A stretch of DNA of 64,000 nt, taken from positions 170,202,994-170,266,993 of the forward strand of contig NC_085141.1 in assembly GCF_024139115.2 (NCBI RefSeq), written 5' to 3'. Source of the DNA: Armigeres subalbatus. Its lineage: Eukaryota; Arthropoda; Insecta; Diptera; Culicidae. Below are positions 10,806-22,089 of the stretch, piece after piece. Position numbers and translations under genes: made by a program. Numbering within the stretch: the stretch's first letter is position 1; every line of letters begins with the position of its first letter. The notes beneath the pieces were generated by a model. It was given only the letters and a program-made list of their open reading frames with translations. It had not been told where the DNA came from and did not search any database.

Positions 10806-11230
10806 AAAGCTAAAGCTAAGCTAAAGCTAAGCTAAAGCTAAGCTAAAGCTAAGCTAAAGCTAAGCTAAAGCTAAGCTAAAGCTAAGCTAAAGCTAAGCTA
10901 AAGCTAAGCTAAAGCTAAGCTAAAGCTAAGCTAAAGCTAAGCTAAAGCTAAGCTAAAGCTAAGCTAAAGCTAAGCTAAAGCTAAGCTAAAGCTAAGCTAA
11001 AGCTAAGCTAAAGCTAAGCTAAAGCTAAGCTAAAGCTAAGCTAAAGCTAAGCTAAAGCTAAGCTAAAGCTAAGCTTAAGCTAAGCTAAAGCTAAGCTAAA
11101 GCTAAGCTAAAGCTAAGCTAAAGCTAAGCTAAAGCTAAGCTAAAGCTAAGCTAAAGCTAAGCTAAAGCTAAGCTAAAGCTAAGCTAAAGCTAAGCTAAAG
11201 CTAAGCTAAAGCTAAGCTAAAGCTAAGCTA
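10806..11230 (+). repeat. 11-bp satellite, unit AAAGCTAAGCT
   Basis: About 38 nearly perfect copies. The array continues at 11473-11541 after a MITE, and traces (12856-12890) lie after a solo LTR, so it is one array split by two insertions. Confidence 0.95.
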
Positions 11231-11472
11231 CACAGATAGAAAAATCCACTGAAATTTACGCTAAAGATGATGCACATAAATGGAACACCATTATTAGCTT
11301 AATTCCACGCGTGATTTAGCCTAAATGTATACCATATTTGACGTGAATCGTCAATATTGCTTGCAAGTTGTAAGCAAACTTGTTAGGAAGAGGTCCATTT
11401 TAGCGTAGAATAGTGTAAATTTCCGCATATCAAGTTTTACGCGCTGTTTACTTTTCATTATTTATTTCTGTG
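11231..11472. mobile_element. TA-flanked MITE inside the 11-bp satellite
   Basis: The 242-bp element begins CACAGATAG and ends TATTTCTGTG, with TA at 11229-11230 and 11473-11474. The array phase resumes exactly after it. Inner inverted words ACGCTAAA / TTTAGCGT support a foldback. Confidence 0.8.
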
Positions 11473-11541
11473 TAAAGCTAAGCTAAAGCTAAGCTAAAGC
11501 TAAGCTAAAGCTAAGCTAAAGCTAAGCTAAAGCTAAGCTCA
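11473..11541 (+). repeat. 11-bp satellite, middle block
   Basis: About six further copies of AAAGCTAAGCT between the MITE and the LTR. Confidence 0.9.
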
Positions 11542-12855
11542 TGTTAGGTACGACCTTGCATGAAGGCGAAAGGCAAGGTTCGGACCGGCTAGGTAACATA
11601 AAACGCCTCAAAACATGAATGAGTTGTGTGCAAACATTTATTTTACATTCATCTGCCCGTCTCACAGTAACGTTTTCTCCTGGGGTCTTAACAACTACCC
11701 TGCATGCCTGCTAGATATTTCCTACTCTCTTCACCTCCTCCTCATCTTCTTCTTTCACTTTCTTTCCATTTTCATCCACATCTCGTGGCTACTCACGTAT
11801 CCCACTCTATACAGTTTGGGTTGTTTCCACTGTACCATCCGGCGAGCGGTTACAAAGGTGCACCAGAGTGCCTGCTCCTGGATCCCGGTGGGAATTCCTG
11901 AGGAGAAACTGGCCTACAGCTAGACCACCTCGCAGATCGTGCCCGAATCCACCTCTGACCACACGGTGAAATGCTGCCTGCACAGACTACCGTCTCAGGT
12001 TGGACGTACCCGACGAATTCAAGTCCAAAACAAAAGCCTCCTAGTGGAGGCTCTTCTGGGTGGCAATCGTTCGTCCTACCGTCGATGGCGATCTGCTTGA
12101 TCTGGACAACAATCTGGATGAGCAATTCGCTTTTCCGTTGGGCTGCGACCTTTGCCTGAAGGTACCGTCTTTCCCTCTTAATGCGTGTCGCCTTGACTCG
12201 TTCAAATCGTCTCTGCCGATCACGTTCCGCGTGGCTGTGGGATCGTTGAGGGGTTCGGTCCGTGCTGTTGCCAATCCTTTCTGTCTTCTATCCTATCCGA
12301 GCTTCTTTGCTTATGGTGAGGGAATTGTCACCGCTTGCCTCGAAATGTGTTGTTGCCTTCCCTTGGCGTGTTCCGCCAACAACCGTTTGAGAAAACGGGT
12401 TTTCTGTCTTTGACGAATTACTGTCCACGGCGGTATCGATGTAGGCGATTCATCTGTTATTGAGCGCCTCGCTCTGTGGTTCCGGTTACGTTTGTTCCTT
12501 CCTAACACCGGAACGTCTACACTAGCCGTTCTTTTTCCTTCCTTGTGTCACGAGCAGCACTCCCCAGATGCCGCGGACATGGCAGACACCACAACTCTGT
12601 CTCCTCTACTTCGTTTGTGACAGCCAGCGGCTCTCAGTGTGTCGCGAACGGAAGCGACGAATTATTGTTGTGTTGGTTGCGAGTGACAAGATAATTTCCT
12701 ATTCCCCTCTTGTTTGCAAGACAGACTTCCCTTGCAGCACGATGTTTTAATCGCAAAGTGTTCACTTATGCTCCAGGGTTTGTTTATTTTTATTTTTTTG
12801 AGTTTGCACACATAACAAAATACAATTAAAAAAGCTTCAAAATACGAACGTAACA
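11542..12855 (-). mobile_element. Candidate solo LTR, 1.3 kb
   Basis: It begins TGTTAGGTACG and ends CGAACGTAACA, i.e. TG...CA with longer inverted similarity. It sits inside the satellite; flanks CTCA and CTAA would be a 4-bp duplication with one change. On the minus strand an AATAAA (near 11640) lies about 100 bp from one end, suggesting minus orientation. Short minus-strand open stretches are rich in Arg/Lys/Gln, with no recognised domain. LTR family not identified. Confidence 0.55.
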
Positions 12856-12892
12856 CTAAAGCTAAGCTAAAGCTAAGCTAAGCCAAAGCTAC
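12856..12892 (+). repeat. 11-bp satellite, last block
   Basis: Three degenerate copies of AAAGCTAAGCT after the LTR. Confidence 0.8.
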
Positions 12893-13274
12893 ACCGAGGT
12901 AAGAAAGTTAGAGCATTCGTTATTTTCAGACAGTCAGCTATTACTGCATATTTTCATCACTAGAATAAATAAAATAAATTTTATCATTTTTTTTCCCTCC
13001 ATTATTTCGGTAACTATAAGCAAAAGCAAGCTTTATTTTCGATATGAGGATGTTTTGAACAATCAGTATACAAATAGATGTCAAAAGACATCTATGTAGT
13101 GGAAAAGAAGTGAACTAATATTTTCCTTTGCAAGAAATTTTAGTTTTTTCTTTCTCTTCAGTCTATCGGAATACGGTATGAAGAGAAGAAATTTTTGGAA
13201 AGAGAAAGAAAATTTATAAATCTCTATTTGTAAAGAAATTTTTCAATATTTTCTTGAACCACCGGAATTCGGCT

Positions 13275-14095
13275 GCTGGTGTGTAAAGAAGCGGTACCAT
13301 TATCACAAGATCGTATATGCTCCTTGGATTTGCGGACGATATCAATATTATCGGGATTGATCGCCGTGCCGTGGAAGAGGCTTTTGTGCTTTTTAAGAGG
13401 GAGACAGCGAGGATTGGACTCACGATAAATTCCAGCAAAACGAAGTACATGATCGCTGGCAATCAACGTGGGTTCATTAGTGGTGATGGTAGCGAAATGG
13501 TGCTGGATGGTGAAAAATTTGAAGTGATAGAAGAATTTGTGTATCTTGGAACATTAGTGACGTGCGATAATGATGTTACCCGCGAGGTGAAAAGGCGTAT
13601 TGCAGCTGCAAATAGGGCTTATTACGGAGTTCGCAACCAGTTTAAGTCCCGTAGTCTGCAAACAAAAACAAAACTCGCACTAGATATCATGATTCTTCCG
13701 GTGGCTTTATACGGCTATGAAACATGGAAGTTAGAGGAGGCTGTTCGGAAAGCTTTCGGAGTGTTTGAACGTAAGATGCTGTGGACAATTTTCGGCGGTA
13801 AAAATGAGATCGGTATCTGGCGACGTCACATGAATCACGAGTAATTGTACCAGGTGTATAAAGGGCTGGATACTATTAAGCTTATACAACACGGCAGACT
13901 ACGGTGGGCTGGCCACGTTGTTCGTATGCCGGAAGAATGTCAAGCGTCAAACGTCAATATTTAGTAGAGAACTCGGAATAGGCATGAATAGCAGGCTTCG
14001 TGGAAAGACGCGTACACGATGGCTTTTTGCAGTTGAAGTTGAGTCCAGTGGAGAGGGATACTCCATTCGGCGTAGGTTCATCGAAGAGCTGTAGC
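13275..14095 (+). pseudogene. LINE segment 4: RT catalytic box and C-terminus
   Basis: An open stretch of 175 codons at 13317-13844 holds the RT box LGFADDINIIG, then TINSSKTKYMIAG and EFVYLGTLVTCDNDVTREVK, and ends in IWRRHMNHE. Downstream HGRLRWAGHVVRM-type sequence continues to about 14095 with frameshifts. This matches the C-terminal halves of the LINEs at 39.6-41.8, 54 and 58-59 kb. It belongs to the copy starting at 3738. Confidence 0.85.
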
Positions 14096-14132
14096 CCATC
14101 AAGTGTCAAGTAAGTATTGAAGGTAACCACTT

Positions 14133-14206
14133 TCCCTTCAATGGGACTCGAACCCACGACCCTTAGTACGCTAGACTGGTGCTTTAACCAACTAAGCTAC
14201 GAAGGA
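14133..14206 (-). repeat. tRNA-like sequence (SINE head or tRNA pseudogene)
   Basis: On the minus strand it has a 7-bp acceptor-like stem (TCCTTCG with TGAAGGG), a D-arm-like GCTTAGTTGGTTAAAGC, the T-arm GGGTTCGAGTCCC, and a loop that would place AGC (Ala) as anticodon. The anticodon stem pairs at only three positions, so a working tRNA is unlikely. A tRNA-derived SINE is the better reading. Confidence 0.6.
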
Positions 14207-14432
14207 CCTTCGTCGACCTTCGCAACCTAGCGGCTACTGAATGAGCTCGAGATTCCCAAATTGAACACATAGTCGAATCACTCACAATCCATTTGTCAAG
14301 CAAACACTTCCACATATGTATAGTACACGTTAATATTAGAAGAGCGTGAGTATTTAGAATGTCTGGCGGCTACATACATTCTTCATCAGCAATTGTACTG
14401 ATCAAGTGAGATTTTTTTTATATACATGTTGA

Positions 14433-14520
14433 TATGAAAATTATTTTAAGCTTTTAGTGGAATGTATTTACTTGTCATATGACGAGTTTGTACAATTCCA
14501 TTTAATTCCACTACTTTATT
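14433..14520. repeat. Dispersed repeat fragment
   Basis: Second copy of the text described at 898-1018 (TAGTGGAATGTATTTACTTG, ATGACGAGTTTGTACAATTC). Confidence 0.5.
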
Positions 14521-15226
14521 GTACCTTTGACAGATAATAAAATAAGGCCACCCATATAGCCACTTGGTAGCTTCGGCCAAAGTCGGCCTGTCAAAGAAGG
14601 GAGTCTACTAAGTGCACTTGCGCTCTTAAGAGTTCTCTTATGAGTTCGATGCCCTGGTAAGGGACAACATTTCGTAATCACGGAAGGCATGTATCATGTG
14701 CTTTCTGTTAATTAATGTTAGGTACAAATCACAGTCATTAACAAATGTAAAAAATATATCGATTTCGCCGAACAAGGAGTATGCAAATACAAAACATGCT
14801 CATGAATGCTGACATTGAATTATTTGAACGATTTCCCTTCTACCGACAGCCGTTGAGGTTGCAGATCCACGTTAAAAAGCCGGGGTTTGTTGTGATCCGT
14901 TATAGAAACAGCACCTGAAAGCGTGAAGAGCATTTTTAAGCCGGGTGCACAAGTGGGGGATGCGAGTGAGCACCAACCAATCATCTTAATGATTTGATTC
15001 GTTACCCGCTGACCAGAAATACAGTTGAGTTGGATGGACTTTTATCCGAAAAACAAGTTAAAGTACCTCACCTGATGGACGCATATTATACGCTAAAATA
15101 TGAAATGATGTTCGGTGATCTAAAATTCGTGAAAACCCGTGTTTTTTTATGGATCAACCAGTATTGCAGGGTTTGATTTTTTTCCGTAAATAAACCGAGA
15201 AAACAGACTATATAAAAATATAAAAA
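14521..15226. other. Non-coding DNA
   Basis: No gene or repeat structure recognised; only short unconvincing open frames. Confidence 0.4.
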
Positions 15227-15381
15227 GGGAAGATCCATTAATTACGTAACACAAAAATTAGCCATTTTCAACATCCCCTGTCACACTTTTTGTATAAAGC
15301 TTTTAAAAATTTTGTTTGGATTGTCACAATTCGGACAACCATCCTCCCTCTCTAAGCGTTACGTAATTTATGGATGCTCCC
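15227..15381. mobile_element. MITE with ATTACGTAAC-type TIRs
   Basis: The left end GGGAAGATCCATTAATTACG is matched by the inverted right end CGTAATTTATGGATGCTCCC. This terminal motif is common in insect genomes (recalled, not searched). 155 bp, non-coding; a minus-strand frame that runs into it is a by-product. Confidence 0.7.
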
Positions 15382-15639
15382 AAATAAACATTTTTCATAA
15401 TTAGTCTTTCTTAGAAGTTTTACTTTCTGCTTCATATAACTTTTTTGGTTTGTTTCTATTTCGCTGTTCCATTGACACAGAAGAAGAAAATCGGTTAAAA
15501 ACCAACCGGTTGGATAATAAGCAAAGGCAGTCATATGCTCAACAATTGCCTTATATTTTCTATTTGCCTTAATGATCTTTCGTTCATAGTCTTCAATCAT
15601 AGGTATCCCTTTTTTGTTCACTCTTTGCAGTTTTATTAT

Positions 15640-15826
15640 TGGTATTCCCGGCAGGATCGAATCGGCACAGTCTCAAAAGCCAAAGATAAAAACATTATTT
15701 TGCCAAAAACTCCTCCAAAATCGTTGGTGCTCACTAAAGAATTTTCGATAAAGCTAGTTGAAAGTGAACTCAAAGATGCATTTGTTGCTTTAAATGGATG
15801 TGAAGCACAATAGCCTGCCGGGAATA
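15640..15826. repeat. Inverted-repeat unit with 15-bp exact arms
   Basis: GGTATTCCCGGCAGG at about 15640 is the exact reverse complement of CCTGCCGGGAATACC at about 15812. The segment between is open in one + frame, ending VESELKDAFVALNGCEAQ. A related sequence, including the right arm, is at about 36523-36548 plus 36803-36872. Identity unknown. Confidence 0.5.
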
Positions 15827-15829
15827 CCT

Positions 15830-17780
15830 GCCGATACCCTATATATAAATTTTTCTTTTTGGAAAGTATGAATCATATGTATTTACAAATGAATATGATT
15901 AGAGCGAAGATGTTAGATAGGCAGTTAAGTGTACTGTTTCAGTTTATTCCGATGGGGAGCCACATACTAAGTTCAGTTCATTCCATGATCAGTTCAAGAG
16001 TTATTATTGATATGAATAACTACGTAGATCGAGCTAGATACCATTTTCTGATAAGTTTAACAATCATACTTTTGAAATTCTAAATCAGTATCAGTACAAA
16101 TGAAATTGTTACGCGTAGCGCGTGGAAGTTGACCAAATTAAGGTTTCATAATTTTATATAACAAAACAATAAAATTTGCCTAGCCTGATTGATTCTTCGT
16201 ATCAAAAATAATACTCCATGATTGCAAGGCTACACACAAATAGAACCATTGGGATAATCGTCCTATTTTATATGAGCTTTCAAGAAGGTAAAAGAAAACA
16301 TTTAATAATGAGCACACAAAATATAAAGCAGACTTTTCGCTGATATCTGTATCCGATGTGATGCATTCGACCGACGGGAGTTTCGTTTTGTTATTGCAAA
16401 TGGGTCAGATTGGTCATTGTATTCCATGTAGGGATGAAACGATACCACTGAGGTATCGATACTTTTACTTTAAAGTAGTATCGTATTAAAGCATCGATAC
16501 CACAAAATATCGAATTAAAAGTATCGATACCAACTCGTATCATATGAGTACTCATATATTTGAAGTAAAATTCAAAAATGATTATGTTGTCACTGTCAAG
16601 TAGTTATTCATTATTTATGGTGAATGAAATACTACAGAATTAAGCACATTTGTTCTTCAATAATTTAATTCATTTATCTTGAGAGTGTATTTAAAGCCGT
16701 TAAACTTTATTTAATATGTTTTTCGATATTTTTAGTTCCTGTTCCTAATGATGCGAATCTCTTTGATGCTTTTCCAATGAGATGGGATTTTTGCAACACA
16801 GCTGCAAATATTAGTGTAAAGCCAATATTTCCCGAGATGTTTGAGTCATTTACTATCGAGTTGACTTTCAGCCCTAATTTATTAAAATTTAAATTAAATC
16901 GTTTCAAAAGATGTTTGTGTCCTATCAACCGTCAACACCCAGTATGATGCTACTCGATTTCTTGGAAACGATTACTTAGGATTTTCTTAATATTTTTAAA
17001 AGACATGTTTTGCAAACTTTGAACTCGTGGCCGTGTGCTTTGCGGCGCCGGTCGTCTGAGCTTATGGTATAGTATGTGTTTGTATGTTGTGCATTATGAG
17101 CTGATGGTTCGATTTCCGCTTCATTCTTGGAAATTCTTCGATAAACAAAACATTTTTCACTTGTCTACTTTCCGTTGTCCTTCATCTTACATAAGTGTTC
17201 AGTTTGGAAAACCATTGAATGAAGACGGAGATGTTGTTTTTTTAATCCTCAAGTTTTTCAGGCGTTTCCCTAATTTTACAGATTTTTAGATCTTTACAGA
17301 TCTATGGATTCTCCAGATTTTACACATTTTCTGATATACTGATGTTCAGATCCTGGAATAGTCATGACCAGTACTGGAAAAGGTCGTGATCGTCATAAGA
17401 CAGAGAGCAAATAGCCTTTTTCTATTTCAGGCGACCAAATGAAAGAATCGTGGGTACTTTGATCAATTTCGCATGAAAGGCAGTCATGAAAAGATGTTGG
17501 GCTTTATTTTAAAATTTAAATTTCTAAGTTATTTTAATAGATACATGCGAAAAACAGTGACTAGTCGATAAATAAATCATACTTCTTTAATTCACGGAGT
17601 TAAAACTGAAAATAAACACAAAAATAAAGCAGATATTGCACACTTTCATGACCTGTCACGGAACAAATATTTTTTGAGATTTTTGTAGCATGCCATTCAT
17701 CCTTCGCGTTTCAATAGAATTTGAAAGGGGCAGATATGTAAACATCGCGTGACATCTCTTATTGAAAATAAGAAATTCCA
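15830..17780. other. AT-rich non-coding DNA with a palindromic block
   Basis: No gene recognised. Around 16432-16545 is a cluster of inverted GGTATCGATAC / GTATCGATACC words beginning TAGGGATGAAACGATACC, possibly one end of a hAT-like element. A 73-codon minus frame at 16707-16928 is unassigned. Confidence 0.4.
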
Positions 17781-17783
17781 TAA

Positions 17784-17857
17784 CTACCGTTATACGCATG
17801 TCCCATGTACATAGGGAATCCCAGCAAACATGGGACAAACTTGCGTATGACGGCAGT
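17784..17857. mobile_element. Short foldback, about 74 bp
   Basis: ACTACCGTTATACGCATG, then TCCCATGT, is repeated inverted as ACATGGGA, then CTTGCGTATGACGGCAGT. Compact MITE-like hairpin. Confidence 0.6.
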
Positions 17858-17999
17858 AAACTCTTCAGAATATTTCGACATATCTTCAATTCCATACATA
17901 AAAGTAATTTTCAATATTCCCACATTCTCCAGACCTTTAAGGTTTCAAATGCTTCTAGGATTCTACGGGATTTTCTACGGACTCCAAAGTCTCTCGAAT

Positions 18000-18432
18000 A
18001 CTTCTTCCTTTGTCCTTCGTCTTTCTTCTTTTTTCCTTCTTCCTTCTTTCATCTTCCTTCTACCGTCATCCTTTCTTTCTTCCTTCTTTCCTTCTTCCTT
18101 CTTCTTTTTATCTTCTTCCTTGTCTTTTTATCCTTCTTCCTTCTTCTTTCTTCTTTCTTCCTTCTTCATTCTTCCTTCTCTCTTCCTTCTTTCTTTTTTC
18201 TTCCTTCTCATTTTTCCTTCTTCCTTCTTCCTTTTTCCATCTTCCTTCTTCTCTCATTCTTCTTCCTTTGTCCTTCTTCCTTTTTCTTTCAAGCTTTTTC
18301 TTTTTTCCTTCTTCCTTCTTGCATCTCCCTTTCTTTCTCCCTTCTTTCTTTCTTCTTTCTTCCTTCTTACTTCTTCTTTCTACCTTCTTCCTTGTCTTTT
18401 TGACCTTCTACCTTCTTCTTTCTTCCTTCTTC
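18000..18432 (+). repeat. Polypyrimidine tract (CTT/CTTCC)n, 430 bp
   Basis: Almost pure C/T on the + strand, with repeats of CTTCCTTCTT. Three overlapping frames here translate to Phe/Leu/Pro/Ser only and should not be taken as genes. Such tracts can adopt triplex structure (general knowledge). Confidence 0.95.
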
Positions 18433-18449
18433 TGAATCTCTTTTTTTAT

Positions 18450-19080
18450 TGATCTCAGTAGCAATGATGTAAAATTAATTGAACCTTAAGGCTCAAGACT
18501 CCATCAGAATGTTTTGAAAATTAATGACTGTATCGCTTGCTTGTAATAGTGATGCAGTTGGTACGAAAAAGTGCAGCAGTGATAAATAAATTTTGTTTAC
18601 AACTGCGGTGGGTGGAAATTGGGTGTTAAAAATATGCCAGCTGATACATAATGTTGCCAAACTTGACGAAATGTTTATTTTATATCATAACACATGTTCA
18701 CGGTGTTTCAAATATATGGGTATTTATCGGTTTAAAAAAATTATACATTGAACTTGGAATGTAACAGTAGCATAACATGTTACATAAAAATTAAAATATT
18801 TATTTTTATATAATTTAAATATTTATTTTTTCAATCCGACAAACAGCAATGTTTTTTTTTTCAATAAATAAATCTGACAACGGTGAACAGATGGCGTATA
18901 CGTTGTATTGTTCGGATTGAATGAAGTTGCATCGCGTAGATTTTGTACCCACCATTTCTCTTGTTGCGCTAGTGAATTTGAGTCTTCCGCATGTTATTAC
19001 ATTCACAATACGGTCTTCAAATTTGTCTCTCACTTCGATTTTTGGAACGCAGTTTTCGACAGCTTTTGGACGTGAATTGA
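18450..19080. other. Non-coding DNA
   Basis: AT-rich; no repeats or genes recognised. Confidence 0.4.
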
Positions 19081-19371
19081 ATTAATTGGTGTCCAGGATT
19101 AAAAAAATGTGAAACTAAGTTAGTGAATAGTTTTTAGGAGTGATGAAATCACGAAAACAATGGGAAAAAAATCAAGTGAAAAATCAAGTGGGTGTGTGTG
19201 TGTTTGATCCGAACGTTCGAACGTTAAGCCCTCTGTACACCTCCCGTGAACATGAACATGAACAAGAGGTGAGAAAGAGCGATGATTTCACAGTGAACAT
19301 CGTCGTGGACAATCGAGTCTAGTTGGAAGTGTTGAATTATTGCCCACGAATGCAGGCAGCAAGTAAGTGTG
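19080..19371 (+). other. Possible 5' non-coding exon (uncertain)
   Basis: A more balanced-composition stretch ends in a strong donor-like GTAAGTGTG at about 19362. It contains a 60-codon frame (19140-19322) of no known family, with CACCTCCCGTGAAC and GAACATGAAC. Upstream GCAGTTTTCGACAGC near 19050 could be an initiator. All inferred; transcript data would decide. Confidence 0.2.
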
Positions 19372-19379
19372 CAGTAGTA

Positions 19380-20980
19380 AACGAAGAAAATAAAAATGAA
19401 ACATATTGTCGCATATATGTATATGAATTATTTGAGTGGGTAATCTAAGGAACGATGTTGATCAAGCTATTTAATTTTAATCGTATTTTCGTTTACATAA
19501 AAAATGGTTGCAGCAACTTGATTGTAACTAAATCTTGTCACATATGAGTTGCAATAATCTATGCGAAACATGTGTGCTGCTAGGATTTTGTTATGAAAAG
19601 CCAGTAGTTACATATACTTAATGATTTCTTAATGGCAAATTTTCAACTGTGCTACCAAATGTATTCATTTTCCACCGTTCAAAGTTGAATTAACAAGTTC
19701 CGGTGGTCAATTGACCTGAATCCAAATATTATCTTGGTACCTATGCATCAAAAGAAAGAACAACACATTTAATTTAATTATCTATATAATTATGTACAGG
19801 ATCATTACAAAATGTATACACAAATTGGGCCATACAGAATTGCTAGATTTTTCTATGTACAAGAATGTTGGCCTATATGTTTAATGATTTTCTTCGAAAT
19901 GTATAAATATTAATTTATCAAATATTCGTTGAATGAAATAATATTAGATACATAAATTGATAATGCAATTGAAATATGAAGCAATTTGTAATGTTGCAAG
20001 AAGCAAATCTACTGAACAGAGAGACACGAAAATAAAAATAAATGAGATGGAAAGTAATCACTCACGAACTCGTGAGGATGCGAAACGCAGCGTTTTGTCG
20101 ATGATGGTTTTATTTAACTCTAGTTTGAGTTAGTTTGAGTTTGAGTAGTTCTGGCAAACCTACCCACGAAGCATGTAATTCGCATGATTCATTCTGTTTC
20201 ATACATTAATGCAATAATATTCAATTATGCAATTATAGTTAAGAACATACGAATGTACGAAAAGAGAAGTAATTTCTTCAAATTTTCTATCTAGTGACTT
20301 CTATCCCATTTGAACGATTGATTTTGACATGAAGTAATAAGTTTAATTTGACGAGGAATTTTTTTTTTATTACTTTTGCTAGATATAATTTTTGGCTTTC
20401 TCTTTTGGCTTACATTTGTTTAATACTTTTCTTTATTTCTTTTTTTTATTTTTTATTTTTTATTTATTATTCATTTGTTCGAATAGTGTTAATTAATGCT
20501 TGAACATTTGACCGTTCGCGAATAAAAAATCCCAATTTTTGCTCAAGTTTTGGTGCATAAAATTCAATTGATCACATATCGTATCGTATATAATTGTTGT
20601 GTTTACTATTGAAAGTCTTAATATGCATTTAATAATTTTTGCTGTGCTAAGATTTTGTTGATAGTCATTATCCAAATTATGTAAATAAGTCACATAAACT
20701 GTTTGACAAAACAAGGTATAACTTTCTTGAGTTTTCGTGGAATTCATGTTTTCTGATTTTCAAATAAACACCTTTGTTGAATAAATTCATATAGGGGAAC
20801 TGCTCCTTGAATTCATACCATGTACTCAAATCAATACCATTCGAAAACAAAGAATCGGTGCGCAAATTGTTTTACAACACCAAAACACGACACAAATTGA
20901 GCCTAAATTGCCTGTTTCGCGAATGTTATTGATACAGGAGCATGTTATTATTAATGGAACAGATAATCACAAACATTCTG
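19380..20980. other. AT-rich, repeat-poor non-coding DNA
   Basis: No genes or mobile elements recognised. Confidence 0.4.
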
Positions 20981-21339
20981 AATAATAATTATTATTAATA
21001 TTTGTACCTCGTGGACGGGCATAACGCAAAGAGCATACGAGCATGTGTGTACCAAAAAAAAAACAAACAAGGGCGGACAGACAGGCAGGATGAAAACGTC
21101 AGAGAGGCAATCTACACATCTTGTTAGATTCTTCATTCTCCCTGTATCGCTGTGGTGTATATGGCGTATATGGTGTAAATATCAGAGAGGAGAGAAGCTT
21201 TCTCTGGTGAATACAGGTAAAAAAATTCCACGGAGCTCGTTCACGTTCGAATGCCAAAAGCATTCTGAAAATCTGTTCACCGTGAACGACAGAGACGATG
21301 CGCAAGCATTTCAGAAGCATATCAAATGATTCAGCAGTA

Positions 21340-22075
21340 GCCTAATAGGCAAAACAGAAAAGTATGCCCAAGCATTTATAACTAATATAGATAAGACTTT
21401 GAATAAACAAATGAATCAATTAATGAATAAATAACTTGAAATTAATGAGTTGATAAATTAAAAAATTAACAATCGATTAAATTACAAAATTATTGATTTA
21501 AAAATCCAATAAATGGATAAATTTTTAGATTAATAAATTCAGAAATGAATAAATTAATGAATTACTGAATCAATAAAAAAATAATAAATAAAAAATATAA
21601 TAGAATAATAAAAAAATAAATAGTAAAATTATAAATAAATATTTCATAATAAATAAATTTATAAACTTTTAATAATGAATTATAAAATTAGCAAATTGAT
21701 AAATAAACAAATTAATAAATTCATAAGTCAATGAAATAATAAATTAATAAATTGATGATTTGAAAAAAAGATGAATTAATTAATTAATAAGAAAAAAAAA
21801 ATACTAAACTGCCGAAGCAAGCATAACTGTCCAATGTTTACAAAATTTGCTATCTATATGGGAAAGTTATGCTTTTATGAGCAGTAAATTAATAAATTAA
21901 AAAATAATGAACTAATAAATCAAAAATCTAATATATCAACAACAAAAAATAATAAATCAATATATTAATTTTGAAATCTAGTAAATCAGCGCCTCAATAA
22001 ATAAGCAAATGTACAAATTATAATTAATTAACAATAATGATGGTGTTGTAAAAAATACACGAAAAAAATAGAATG
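21340..22075. repeat. Cryptically simple AT-rich DNA
   Basis: A degenerate mix of AATAAAT, TAATTAATAA and AAATTAATAAATT words without a fixed period. No genes. Confidence 0.7.
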
Positions 22076-22089
22076 ATATTTTTCCTTCA

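Larger units (their letters stand above)
8233..13274. mobile_element. Long TIR element (about 5 kb including nested insertions)
   Basis: The ends are exact inverted copies: AGCCGAATTCCGG on the left, CCGGAATTCGGCT on the right. Both are followed inward by similar AT-rich sequence with AGAAATTTT-type repeats. Flanks GCTGT (8228-8232) and GCTGG (13275-13279) give a 4-5-bp duplication. Joining the flanks restores the LINE frame (segment 3 into segment 4). It carries a SINE, a TA-flanked element, an 11-bp satellite and a solo LTR. No transposase seen. Confidence 0.65.

Noticed and set aside
10806..11230. CRISPR-like array
   Set aside because: The repeats are contiguous 11-bp units without spacers, in eukaryotic DNA; a simple satellite.
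14133..14206. Functional tRNA-Ala gene
   Set aside because: The anticodon stem is poorly paired and the acceptor stem has wobble pairs; tRNA-derived repeat preferred.
16707..16928. 73-codon minus frame as a transposase fragment
   Set aside because: I could not match it to the hAT C-terminal dimerisation motif or any other family.
17762..18452. Three overlapping 141-215-codon frames
   Set aside because: Low-complexity Phe/Leu/Ser/Pro translation of the polypyrimidine tract.
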